A DNA stretch of 5,629 nucleotides from Candidatus Omnitrophota bacterium (GCA_026387165.1 JAPLMG010000053.1:1-5629), one strand, 5' to 3'. Counted from the stretch's first letter, positions 1-5,022 are shown. The notes: generated by a model not told the origin, from the letters alone. Numbers and translations: made by a program.

Positions 1-57
1 CGAACTTGGAACCTTGACATTAAGAGTGTCCTGCTCTGCCAATTGAGCTATGCGGGC
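1..57 (-). tRNA. tRNA-Lys(CTT), 3' end cut off by the window edge
   Basis: Read on the minus strand, the acceptor 5' strand is GCCCGCA (57-51), followed by TA. A D-arm with stem GCTC/GAGC and loop AATTGGCA comes next, then the anticodon arm GGACA / CTCTTAA / TGTCA. The seven-base loop has T33, the anticodon CTT (24-22) and A37, which decodes the lysine codon AAG. The last bases, CCAAG TTCG, are the start of the T arm. The rest of the T arm, the 3' acceptor strand and any CCA lie outside the window. Base pair 27-43 would be a G-A mismatch; the other four anticodon-stem pairs are Watson-Crick. The first 14 nt of this gene recur exactly at 135-148. Confidence 0.87.
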
Positions 58-86
58 GCTGCTGTTTAAGTCCTTAGCCCTGTAAG

Positions 87-145
87 CGAAATCTCGCCGA
101 AGCTCAAAGCTGAAAAGCTTTGAGCGAAGGCGGATGAGCTATGCG
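87..145. repeat. 59-nt palindromic intergenic repeat, copy A
   Basis: The left end CGAAATCTCGCCGAAGC (87-103) and right end GCGAAGGCGGATGAGCTATGCG (124-145) closely match the ends of copy B at 216-274, which is also 59 nt. Folded as one strand, GCTCAAAGCT (102-111) pairs perfectly with AGCTTTGAGC (116-125) over a GAAA tetraloop. Outside this 10-bp stem is a symmetric GAA/GAA internal loop (99-101, 126-128), then CGCC (95-98) pairing with GGCG (129-132). The stem-loop-stem layout with GNRA loop suggests an RNA-structured repetitive element. The right end overlaps the 14-nt tRNA-like copy. Confidence 0.7.
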
Positions 146-148
146 GGC
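135..148 (-). repeat. 14-nt exact copy of the tRNA-Lys 5' end
   Basis: Read on the minus strand, GCCCGCATAGCTCA is identical to nucleotides 1-14 of the partial tRNA at 57-44: the acceptor 5' strand, the linker and the first D-stem strand. It then diverges directly into the palindromic repeat (TCCGCCTTCGC). It cannot be a functional tRNA because no anticodon arm follows. Part of the match (GCATAGCT) is also the conserved end of repeat copy B at 267-274, so it may be a repeat end that resembles a tRNA rather than a tRNA remnant. Confidence 0.55.
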
Positions 149-215
149 AGCTTTCCTTAATCTATTAGCACAATAAATTGTTGAGGGCTAAGCCCGACCC
201 TTCACTATTCATGCC

Positions 216-274
216 CGAAATCCGCCGAAGCACCTTATCTATCCTGCGTTGATTGCGAAGGCGGAAGCTATGCG
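216..274. repeat. 59-nt palindromic intergenic repeat, copy B
   Basis: The left end CGAAATCCGCCGAAGC (216-231) and right end GCGAAGGCGGAAGCTATGCG (255-274) match copy A at 87-145, apart from a 1-nt gap on the left and a 2-nt gap on the right. TCCGCC (221-226) pairs with GGCGGA (260-265). A GAA/GAA internal loop (227-229, 257-259) and GCA/TGC (230-232, 254-256) follow. The middle (233-253) is unrelated to copy A, so the ends are conserved while the interior varies. An alternative fold exists: CGAAGGCG (256-263) is the exact reverse complement of CGCCTTCG (273-280). Confidence 0.7.
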
Positions 275-324
275 CCTTCGTATCACTGCTGTCCAAATTA
301 ACACAATTTCCCCCTCACCTTAAT

Positions 325-348
325 CCTCTCCCCCCTTTGGGGGAGAGG
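325..348. repeat. CT-rich perfect hairpin (CCTCTCCCC type)
   Basis: CCTCTCCCCC (325-334) pairs with GGGGGAGAGG (339-348) as a perfect 10-bp stem with loop CTTT. It sits in a CCCCTCACCTTAATCCTCTC context, and CCCCTCTCCCC recurs at 364-374. Neither strand has a T-run after the stem, so I do not call it a terminator. The wording resembles a pyrimidine-rich intergenic repeat found dispersed in many bacterial genomes. Confidence 0.6.
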
Positions 349-398
349 AAATTATGAGGACATCCCCTCTCCCCTTTATATGTACATTCTATCGCAAA

Positions 399-447
399 AG
401 CGTGATTATATCAAACTGTGCCCCTAAAATCAATGATAAATCACGCT
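399..447 (-). terminator. Bulged inverted repeat behind the microprotein gene, candidate terminator
   Basis: Read on the minus strand, AGCGTGATTTATCA (447-434) pairs with TGATATAATCACGCT (413-399), giving 14 base pairs with one bulged T and a 20-nt loop. It starts 8 nt after the stop codon of the 52-aa gene at 456-614 and is followed by only four T's (398-395). The position suits a transcription terminator. The long loop, AT-rich inner stem and short T-run make it weaker than a classical intrinsic one, and an operator or processing hairpin is possible. Confidence 0.45.
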
Positions 448-455
448 ATTTGGGC

Positions 456-614
456 CTATAGCTGCTTATCGTTTATCCTTATCATGCACTGCTTCATCTC
501 TTTGATCTCTTTAAGCAGGTCTTTCTCAACGATCGCCATATCTCTCATGAATCTCTGCAGGATTATAACGCTCGTGAAAATCAGGATGGCGATTATCCCT
601 GAAACTATGATCAT
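456..614 (-). CDS. 52-aa single-pass membrane microprotein, unknown function
   Basis: I do not recognise this protein. Residues 2-19 (IIVSGIIAILIFTSVIIL) are a continuous hydrophobic segment beginning at the N-terminus. A charged, heptad-like helix follows (about 21-45: QRFMRDMAIVEKDLLKEIKEM), then a short polar tail ending NDKQL. This predicts a small inner-membrane protein anchored by one helix, with a cytoplasmic or periplasmic coiled coil that could oligomerise. The frame is open to 671, but the ATG at 614 is preceded by AGGAGGT at ideal spacing, and a hydrophobic start fits a membrane anchor, so I choose it over the 71-aa form. The gene lies divergent from the exported repeat protein at 787 and is followed by an inverted repeat. 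The strong ribosome binding site, which the longer frame cannot use, is the main reason to believe it is real. Confidence 0.66.
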   Translation of the reverse strand: MIIVSGIIAILIFTSVIILQRFMRDMAIVEKDLLKEIKEMKQCMIRINDKQL

Positions 615-620
615 AAGTGC

Positions 621-627
621 ACCTCCT
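621..627 (-). promoter_or_regulatory. Consensus Shine-Dalgarno of the microprotein gene
   Basis: The minus strand reads GGGAGGAGGTGCACTT directly before ATG (614-612). AGGAGGT is a full-length anti-16S match, 6 nt from the start. It is the strongest ribosome binding site in the window, and it lies inside the longer 671-456 frame, which argues that translation begins at 614. Confidence 0.75.
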
Positions 628-738
628 CCCGCAAGCGTTGCATTCATATACCGGCGTTTCGTAATAACCAACCAACTTTAGCATACTGCCGCGAAATCCG
701 CTACACTAAAAAAATGGCACCAATTATTAATGAACTCC

Positions 739-758
739 TTGACAAAGGATGATATACT
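739..758 (+). promoter_or_regulatory. Probable extended -10 promoter of the repeat-protein gene
   Basis: TGATATACT (750-758) is an extended -10 element (TG, one base, then TATACT with five of six consensus bases). It would start a transcript near 765, about 22 nt before the GTG start at 787. A perfect TTGACA lies at 739-744, but only 8 nt from this -10, so the two cannot act together. TTGACA could instead pair with TAGTAA (761-766, 16-nt spacer), a weaker -10. Either promoter lies downstream of the ATG at 730, which supports the GTG start. Confidence 0.45.
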
Positions 759-771
759 TGTAGTAAAGCAT

Positions 772-779
772 AGAGAGGA
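772..779 (+). promoter_or_regulatory. Ribosome binding site deciding the GTG start
   Basis: AGAGAGGA lies upstream of GTG (787-789), with 8 nt between AGG and the start codon. The ATG at 730 has no purine-rich site before it, so this element fixes the start at 787. Confidence 0.65.
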
Positions 780-786
780 AAACAAC

Positions 787-1911
787 GTGCTCCGAAAAAT
801 CGTGATTACGTCGGTGCTGTTCGCCATCTTTATCGTATGTCTTACGGCTGACCGTCGCTATGCTCTCGGCGAGACCAAGGTGGTAAAACGTCCCGACGGT
901 TCGGTGCTGCTCGAAATACCTATGCGTAATGGTAAGAGAGACGGCAGGTCGCAGCTCTACGATACTGACGGATCTCTCCGCTCGGTATACAGCTTCAAGG
1001 ATGGCGTGAGGGAGGGCCCCGAATACATATTTTGGCCGGACGGCCGCCTCCAGTCCTGCAAGATGTACAAGAACAGTATCGCGGACGGCATGACGCGGTA
1101 TTACGCGAATGACGGGTGGCTTCAGAGCGAACAGATGTATAAAGACGGAAAACGCGAAGGGCTTACCATTAACTATTATAAAGACGGTAAGCGCAGCCTG
1201 GAGCAGCCGTACTCGGACGGTAAGAAGGAAGGAATGCTTAAGATGTATGACGCTAAAGGTATACTATTCTGCGAACAGCCGTATATTAATGACAAGAGAG
1301 AAGGCGTGACGAGGCACTATCAGGGCTTCGTTCCGGTAAGGCTGGACAGTGAATACGTAGCGAAGCTGAAAACCGATAAATGTTACATCTCGGGCCAATT
1401 GATCAAAGAGGATCTTTATAAGGACGATAAGCGGCATGGCGTCACAAAATGCTACTCGCCATCGGGAAAGATAGATCGTGAGGAAGATTACGCCAATGAT
1501 AACCTGGTCACGGGCAGAGAATACTATGAAGACAGGACGCTAAAATCCGAGGCGCCATACGTAAACGGCAAACGTAACGGGATCGCCAAATATTACGATG
1601 CCGGCGGAAGATTAGAGAGCGAAGTTCTGTATGAAGAAGGCAAGAGGCAGGGTATAGAGAAGGTCTATTATGACAGTGGAGAGCTTGAATTGGCACAAAA
1701 TTACCGGAACGATCGTCTGGACGGGATAACCAGGATCTACTATCCCGGTGGAAAAGAGAAAGCGGTAAGGTCGTATAAGGATGGAGATGCTGAAGGGGCA
1801 TGGAAGTTCTTTTATGAGAACGGCAATATCAAAGCGGAAGGTTCTTTCAGGGAAGGTAAGTTAATAGATAAAATGGTGCGTTATGATGAGGGCGGTAATA
1901 TCGTGAATTAA
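787..1911 (+). CDS. Exported YwqK/MORN_2-repeat protein, 374 aa
   Basis: The protein has a Sec-type signal peptide: basic LRK, a hydrophobic core at about residues 5-19 (IVITSVLFAIFIVCL), and a possible cleavage after ALG at 28. About 13 tandem units of mostly 24 residues follow, from about 40 to the C-terminus, with consensus L-x-S-E-x-x-Y-x-D-G-K-R-x-G-x-x-x-x-Y-Y-x-x-G-x. This matches the MORN_2 repeat of the YwqK family (COG2849), which forms beta-hairpin arrays. Unit 6 carries an extra roughly 25 residues (179-203), while unit 8 (YANDNLVTG) and the last unit are divergent. The family is often labelled a YwqK-type antitoxin, but I see no toxin beside it and the signal peptide places it outside the cytoplasm, so a surface or periplasmic scaffold is more likely. 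The longest frame begins at ATG 730; I prefer GTG 787 because of its ribosome binding site and because it puts the signal peptide at the N-terminus. The gene is divergent from the microprotein and convergent with the secretion operon. Confidence 0.85.
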   Translation: MLRKIVITSVLFAIFIVCLTADRRYALGETKVVKRPDGSVLLEIPMRNGKRDGRSQLYDTDGSLRSVYSFKDGVREGPEYIFWPDGRLQSCKMYKNSIADGMTRYYANDGWLQSEQMYKDGKREGLTINYYKDGKRSLEQPYSDGKKEGMLKMYDAKGILFCEQPYINDKREGVTRHYQGFVPVRLDSEYVAKLKTDKCYISGQLIKEDLYKDDKRHGVTKCYSPSGKIDREEDYANDNLVTGREYYEDRTLKSEAPYVNGKRNGIAKYYDAGGRLESEVLYEEGKRQGIEKVYYDSGELELAQNYRNDRLDGITRIYYPGGKEKAVRSYKDGDAEGAWKFFYENGNIKAEGSFREGKLIDKMVRYDEGGNIVN

Positions 1912-1918
1912 GGAATAA

Positions 1919-1955
1919 AGAAAGAATAAGGGCCGGGCCTCAAAATCCTCTTTCT
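1919..1955. terminator. Candidate weak terminator region between convergent genes
   Basis: In the 50 bases between the two convergent stop codons, AGAAAGA (1919-1925) is matched by its reverse complement TCTTTCT (1949-1955), with GC-rich GGGCCGGGCC in the loop. Pyrimidine-rich sequence (TTCTCTTTC) follows on the plus strand and TTATTCC on the minus strand. The stem is AT-rich and the loop long, so this is only a plausible shared termination site. Confidence 0.28.
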
Positions 1956-1961
1956 TCTCTT

Positions 1962-2408
1962 TCAATCGCTCAACACTTTTTCTAATTTCGGAAGCCCTTC
2001 CTCCTCTTCCGCCCTCTTCTCCATAACGATCGTCTCGGCCATCAAATTGTCATCCAAGCCGTAATAGTCAATGCTGACGCTATCGCCGGCATTGATATCG
2101 GAAAGCCCATCTATGCCCGTATACGTGGTATCACCTTTTACTATCATCCGGTATGTTGCGCCGTCCTCATCCACATCCTGCACGGCTATAGATCTGCCGC
2201 CTACGCTTGTCACGATGCCTGTAACATAGCCTCCCGTCTCTACCGCGGCTTGCGTTTCGTCCGAAAGCATCTCCCGCGCGGCAGCGCTTTCATCGCCCCG
2301 TTCATCCGAGGAACTCACCTGCTGAGCAAATGACAGATCCGACACAAGCATACCGCATATAAGGACTGTAAAAAAATTCATAGCGGCAAAACCCTTTACC
2401 TTCGACAT
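1962..2408 (-). CDS. Exported 148-aa protein with C-terminal small beta domain (DUF5666-like)
   Basis: The signal peptide covers residues 1-28: basic MSKVKG, hydrophobic NFFTVLICGMLV, and a cleavage site SFA before QQ. An acidic, Ser/Ala-rich linker follows (about 30-57). The beta-rich domain at about 59-131 has the order G-Y-V-T-G-I-V-T-S-V-G-G-R-S-I-A-V, then a threonine-rich strand (GDTTYTGIDGL), then INAGDSVSIDYYG and AETIVMEK. This strand pattern resembles the OB-like DUF5666 domains of exported proteins; the match is by eye. The tail is acidic (EEEEGLPKLEKVLSD). I choose ATG 2408 over 2426 and 2414 because AGGGG is 8 nt upstream, against 2 nt for 2414. It is the last gene of the gspKLM-containing operon, 33 nt after its neighbour's stop. 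A role beside the secretion system is inferred from position only; no catalytic or metal site is evident. Confidence 0.72.
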   Translation of the reverse strand: MSKVKGFAAMNFFTVLICGMLVSDLSFAQQVSSSDERGDESAAAREMLSDETQAAVETGGYVTGIVTSVGGRSIAVQDVDEDGATYRMIVKGDTTYTGIDGLSDINAGDSVSIDYYGLDDNLMAETIVMEKRAEEEEGLPKLEKVLSD

Positions 2409-2416
2409 AGCCATAG

Positions 2417-2421
2417 CCCCT
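2417..2421 (-). promoter_or_regulatory. Ribosome binding site selecting ATG 2408
   Basis: The minus strand reads GAAAGGGGCTATGGCTATGTCG. AGGGG is 8 nt from the second ATG (2408) and only 2 nt from the first (2414), so the protein most likely begins MSKVKG. Confidence 0.55.
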
Positions 2422-2441
2422 TTCAATTCACCGCTTTTTCG

Positions 2442-2924
2442 CTAATTTGCCGCATTTTTCTTCATGGACATCTTGATCGCATTGATATTGGCGACTTCGG
2501 AGTCTATCCTGGCGTTCAACCGTAGAAAAAAATCTTTCAGTACCCGCATCCGCGACTGCGTAGCGGACTCTACGATAGAAGACGTCTGGCCGAGCATCTT
2601 TATATTCAGCTCGTTCGTCTTCCGTATCTCCGTCATCCACTTGATCAGATAATCGGCCGATCCCTGACTCAAATATTTCTCAGGCACGCTGTTAAACAGG
2701 CCGAGCATATTAAAATACGCGTCGATCTGCGAGATCGTTATGAGACACGTGTCCCACATGCTGCTGATCGCGACCGAATCTTTCGACTTCCCCAATAATT
2801 CTTTTATTTTTTTCGATTCCGCGAAGAGCTCGCTGCGCATATCCAAAAATGAATTCTCTATCGCAAAGATGCCGCTGCTCATAAAAACGGCTAACGCGAC
2901 TAACGTAATGATCGCCTTCTTCAT
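2442..2924 (-). CDS. Exported all-helical 160-aa protein of unknown function, T2SS-operon member
   Basis: I do not recognise this protein. Residues 1-21 are a clean signal peptide (MKKAIITLVALAVFMSSGIFA), with predicted cleavage after IFA. The mature part has almost no proline or glycine and looks helical throughout: a charged helix (FAESKKIKELLGKSKDS, about 34-50), a hydrophobic segment with WDTCLITISQIDAYFNMLGLF (57-77), and two further helices ending NINAIKMSMKKNAAN. Such a profile fits a periplasmic helical bundle or coiled-coil adaptor. The ATG at 2924 is preferred over 2954 because GGGGG precedes it by 6 nt and the signal peptide then begins MKKA. It lies 39 nt after the GspM/PilO-like gene and 33 nt before the next exported protein, on the same strand. 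This suggests co-transcription with gspKLM. A chaperone, pilotin-like or assembly role is conceivable, but nothing in the sequence proves it. Confidence 0.75.
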   Translation of the reverse strand: MKKAIITLVALAVFMSSGIFAIENSFLDMRSELFAESKKIKELLGKSKDSVAISSMWDTCLITISQIDAYFNMLGLFNSVPEKYLSQGSADYLIKWMTEIRKTNELNIKMLGQTSSIVESATQSRMRVLKDFFLRLNARIDSEVANINAIKMSMKKNAAN

Positions 2925-2930
2925 ACCGTA

Positions 2931-2935
2931 CCCCC
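2931..2935 (-). promoter_or_regulatory. Ribosome binding site selecting ATG 2924
   Basis: The minus strand reads AAAGGGGGTACGGTATGAAG. The G-run sits 6 nt from ATG 2924 and lies within the longer frame that begins at 2954, favouring the shorter start. Confidence 0.55.
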
Positions 2936-2963
2936 TTTTTTTTGTTTGCTCCACCCGTTTTCC

Positions 2964-3527
2964 CTACAGGTTGGTGACCCTGTAAACGGTCAGGCCGCAC
3001 CTTGCTATGCTGGACTTCTTTGCCTTCGGCCCGATCTGAAATTTCTCTATCATCAGCATCTTTTTTGAATTCTCTATATTATACATAAAATCAATAAGCT
3101 GCTCCATCTGGGCCTCGCAGTTCAGGGTCACGGCGTATTTCTTGAAAGACCCCACATTCTGCGCGTTGACAGGCTTCATATCCAGAAGATAGACGGAGCT
3201 TGCGTTCGCGATTTTTTCCAGTTCCTTGAGTATGCTTACCATCTCTTCCTCTTCGGATAGCGCGCTCGTTAAAAAACTGCTGTATTTGGCGCTCTCGACC
3301 GCTATCCTGTCTTTCTGGGAGACTATACGGGCGCTCTTCTTGATATTCGCTTCCTTATCGGCTATGGCGCCTTCCAATGACTTCATTTTGGAAAATACCG
3401 GGGAGATGATAAGGCGGTCCATGGCGGCCACCGAGATGAAGATGATCACGGCATATGCGATAGTCCTCTCTCTTTTCGAGAGGCGCGATATGAAGGCGAC
3501 GATAGATTGTATTTGCGGGAAGACCAT
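2964..3527 (-). CDS. gspM: GspM/PilO-like assembly-platform protein, 187 aa
   Basis: This is a bitopic inner-membrane protein with the PilO/GspM layout. It has a short cytoplasmic N-terminus with a basic cluster (SRLSKRERT, 14-22), one membrane helix (about 23-42, IAYAVIIFISVAAMDRLIIS) and a periplasmic coiled coil (about 45-105, rich in K/E/D). A small ferredoxin-like alpha/beta domain follows (about 107-187), with strands at SVYLLDMKPV, KYAVTLNCEA and MLMIEKFQI and the helix MEQLIDFMYNIENS. In type II secretion GspM partners GspL; in type IV pili PilO partners PilN. The length is usual for the family. Its ATG lies 1 nt after the TAA of the GspL-like gene, with only a weak GGA before it, so translation is probably coupled. 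Sequence alone does not separate GspM from PilO; the GspK gene upstream favours GspM. Confidence 0.75.
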   Translation of the reverse strand: MVFPQIQSIVAFISRLSKRERTIAYAVIIFISVAAMDRLIISPVFSKMKSLEGAIADKEANIKKSARIVSQKDRIAVESAKYSSFLTSALSEEEEMVSILKELEKIANASSVYLLDMKPVNAQNVGSFKKYAVTLNCEAQMEQLIDFMYNIENSKKMLMIEKFQIGPKAKKSSIARCGLTVYRVTNL

Positions 3528-3528
3528 C

Positions 3529-5001
3529 TTATTCCGGCCCCTTCGTCAGCGGAACGGTCATCTCAAAATCAGTCACATCAATTATCCCATCTTTTCTCTT
3601 GGAGGTATACTTCGTCTTCACGTCTTTAAAATAATCGGACTTCTCGAGCTTCTCCGCGAAGCCGAAGACGCTCGGCATCGACGCGGCAGTTCCTTTTATG
3701 GAGAGTTTACCCCCCCTGTCAAAGCGTATATCATTGAGCTCTACTTCGATCGGGATGGTGCGGTATAATTCCGTCAAGACCTCTAAAGGATATCCCTGAT
3801 TGAGCAGGTAACTTTTAACTAACTGCAGCCGCGAGTAATCTTTCTCGAGGATCTCTGCATCCTGCTCCAGCTTATTGTACCGCGCGCCCAGGCTATTCAG
3901 GTACGCGCTCTTGAAAAAGATGTTGCTGATTATGATGATGAAGAACAACAGGAGGGCTGTCAGGATCATGATCCCTGTCGTTATGAGCTGCTGGCCCCTC
4001 TCTTCGAGGGATTTGCGCAGCTTCACCTCTTCGGGCACGAGGCCTATCTTCATCTCCTTAAGGGCGATGAGCGGAGTTATAACATTGAGAAATGACACTC
4101 CCCTGGCAAGCACCGCGGTCTTAGCAGCCTTTTCTGAAATCAACTCATTGTCAAGGTATGATATTACTTTCAGCTGCATATTTATCGCGGTGCCTAAAAA
4201 GGTCGCCATGTTTTTTATATCTTCGACGGCGCCGGTTAAGACTATCGTCTTCGGGCTCACCTCGATATTTTCGCTGTTATAGGCCTCGAGCGACCTCTTT
4301 ATCTCCTCGGCGAACCTGGCCTCATACTTCTCCCGCGAATCGATCAGATGCTGCGCCCCTATCGGAATAGAGCGTATAAAGATGGGCTTATTCTTAAAAA
4401 CAACTATGAAGTCCGTCAGGGGCCCGTCCACATGGACTATACCTACCGGCACAACCGCCGTATCTAATCTCAGCATGCCCGGCAGTACCATGCTAAGGCT
4501 CTCGGGCACGAAACATACTTTTTCGAGCCGCATCCTGGCCTTCTCCACCATGTCAAAATACTTCTTCACTATGCTGCGGGCAACTATCACAAGCAGTATC
4601 CTCGTATAACTGTGCTTGTACGTGCCTATCTCGATATAGTCCGCTATAATCTCTTCGCGTGAATACGGGGTATGCCGGCCGGCCTGCAGATTGATGATAT
4701 CTTTTATCTCTTTCGGGTCGGTTGACGGGACTTCTATATTTTTTGTTATCACAAGATTGGAGGATACGGAATATACCACATACGGGTTCTTTGTCTGCAG
4801 GCCCTTCACAGTCTCCTCTATCGCCGCCGGGATATCGTTTTCAGGGACGCCCGAGATGTCGCGGCTGACAAGATCCGCTATCTCGTTGCGTTTGATACCG
4901 ATCTTCGCGCGCGCAATCTTCAGATTGACACCGTTAATTTCTATGCAGAGCAATTCCTGCGCGCTCTTGCGGGGTAACGAGGGAAGCCTGATCCCGAACA
5001 T
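3529..5001 (-). CDS. gspL: GspL-like assembly-platform protein (PilM-like plus PilN-like domains), 490 aa
   Basis: The N-terminal 320 residues have the actin-like PilM/GspL fold: LLCIEINGVNLKIARA (17-32, first phosphate-loop position), YTRILLVIVARSIVKKYFDMVEKA (132-155), GIVHVDGPLTDFIVVFKNKPIFIRSIPIGAQHL (187-219, second phosphate region) and KTIVLTGAVEDIKNMATFLG (251-270). A single membrane helix (about 338-360, LITTGIMILTALLLFFIIIISNI) leads to a coiled coil (about 365-400). The PilN-like ferredoxin domain (about 402-490) contains IPIEVELNDIRFDRGGKLSIKGTA. In T2SS, GspL binds the ATPase GspE through its cytoplasmic domain and GspM through its periplasmic part. The usual acidic D-I-G motifs read E-I-N-G and V-D-G here, so ATP binding is doubtful, as in GspL. 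The ATG at 5001 lies 21 nt after the gspK stop, with only a weak AGG before it. The alternative label is a fused PilM-PilN. Confidence 0.85.
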   Translation of the reverse strand: MFGIRLPSLPRKSAQELLCIEINGVNLKIARAKIGIKRNEIADLVSRDISGVPENDIPAAIEETVKGLQTKNPYVVYSVSSNLVITKNIEVPSTDPKEIKDIINLQAGRHTPYSREEIIADYIEIGTYKHSYTRILLVIVARSIVKKYFDMVEKARMRLEKVCFVPESLSMVLPGMLRLDTAVVPVGIVHVDGPLTDFIVVFKNKPIFIRSIPIGAQHLIDSREKYEARFAEEIKRSLEAYNSENIEVSPKTIVLTGAVEDIKNMATFLGTAINMQLKVISYLDNELISEKAAKTAVLARGVSFLNVITPLIALKEMKIGLVPEEVKLRKSLEERGQQLITTGIMILTALLLFFIIIISNIFFKSAYLNSLGARYNKLEQDAEILEKDYSRLQLVKSYLLNQGYPLEVLTELYRTIPIEVELNDIRFDRGGKLSIKGTAASMPSVFGFAEKLEKSDYFKDVKTKYTSKRKDGIIDVTDFEMTVPLTKGPE

Positions 5002-5022
5002 ATAATATTCGCCTGTCTATTT

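Larger units (their letters stand above)
58..455. other. Gene-free, repeat-rich intergenic stretch
   Basis: I see no convincing coding region in these roughly 400 bases: the frames are short and lack ribosome binding sites. The stretch holds two related palindromic elements (87-145, 216-274), a copy of the tRNA 5' end (135-148), a CT-rich hairpin (325-348) with a further CCCCTCTCCCC copy at 364-374, and an inverted repeat (399-447) just behind the microprotein gene. CTTAGCCC at 73-80 is also matched by its reverse complement GGGCTAAG at 185-192, on either side of the first element and the tRNA-like piece. The tRNA promoter should lie just right of position 57, but I cannot pick clear -10/-35 boxes. 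Confidence 0.7.

Noticed and set aside
87..280. CRISPR array
   Set aside because: There are only two related elements, their internal palindromes differ, the gap between them is irregular, and no uniform spacer-repeat pattern exists.
418..681. Plus-strand 87-codon frame with hydrophobic residues
   Set aside because: It is the complement of the membrane microprotein. The minus strand has the strong AGGAGGT, and this strand has no ribosome binding site.
1508..1801. Minus-strand 97-codon frame
   Set aside because: Antisense to the repeat protein; its apparent regularity only mirrors the tandem repeat units on the coding strand.
787..1911. Reading the YwqK-repeat protein as the antitoxin of a toxin-antitoxin pair
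   Set aside because: The label comes from family naming. The protein has a signal peptide, and no small toxin-like gene is adjacent on the same strand.
2710..3000. Minus-strand 96-codon frame
   Set aside because: It overlaps the exported helical protein in another frame. That protein has a signal peptide and ribosome binding site, while this frame has neither.
3226..3768. Long plus-strand open frame (180 codons)
   Set aside because: It lies antisense across the GspM-like and GspL-like genes, whose protein families are recognisable. Its translation has no domain features, and I see no ribosome binding site.
3875..4282. Plus-strand open frame of 135 codons
   Set aside because: Antisense shadow of the GspL-like gene; the translation is low-complexity and arginine/serine-rich with no family resemblance.
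2964..5001. A type IVa pilus pilMNO cluster instead of T2SS
   Set aside because: The domains fit either system, but the immediately upstream gene carries clear GspK hallmarks (IIDWRDEDSE, VNVNTAS), so the T2SS-type reading is preferred; it is not proven without the rest of the operon.
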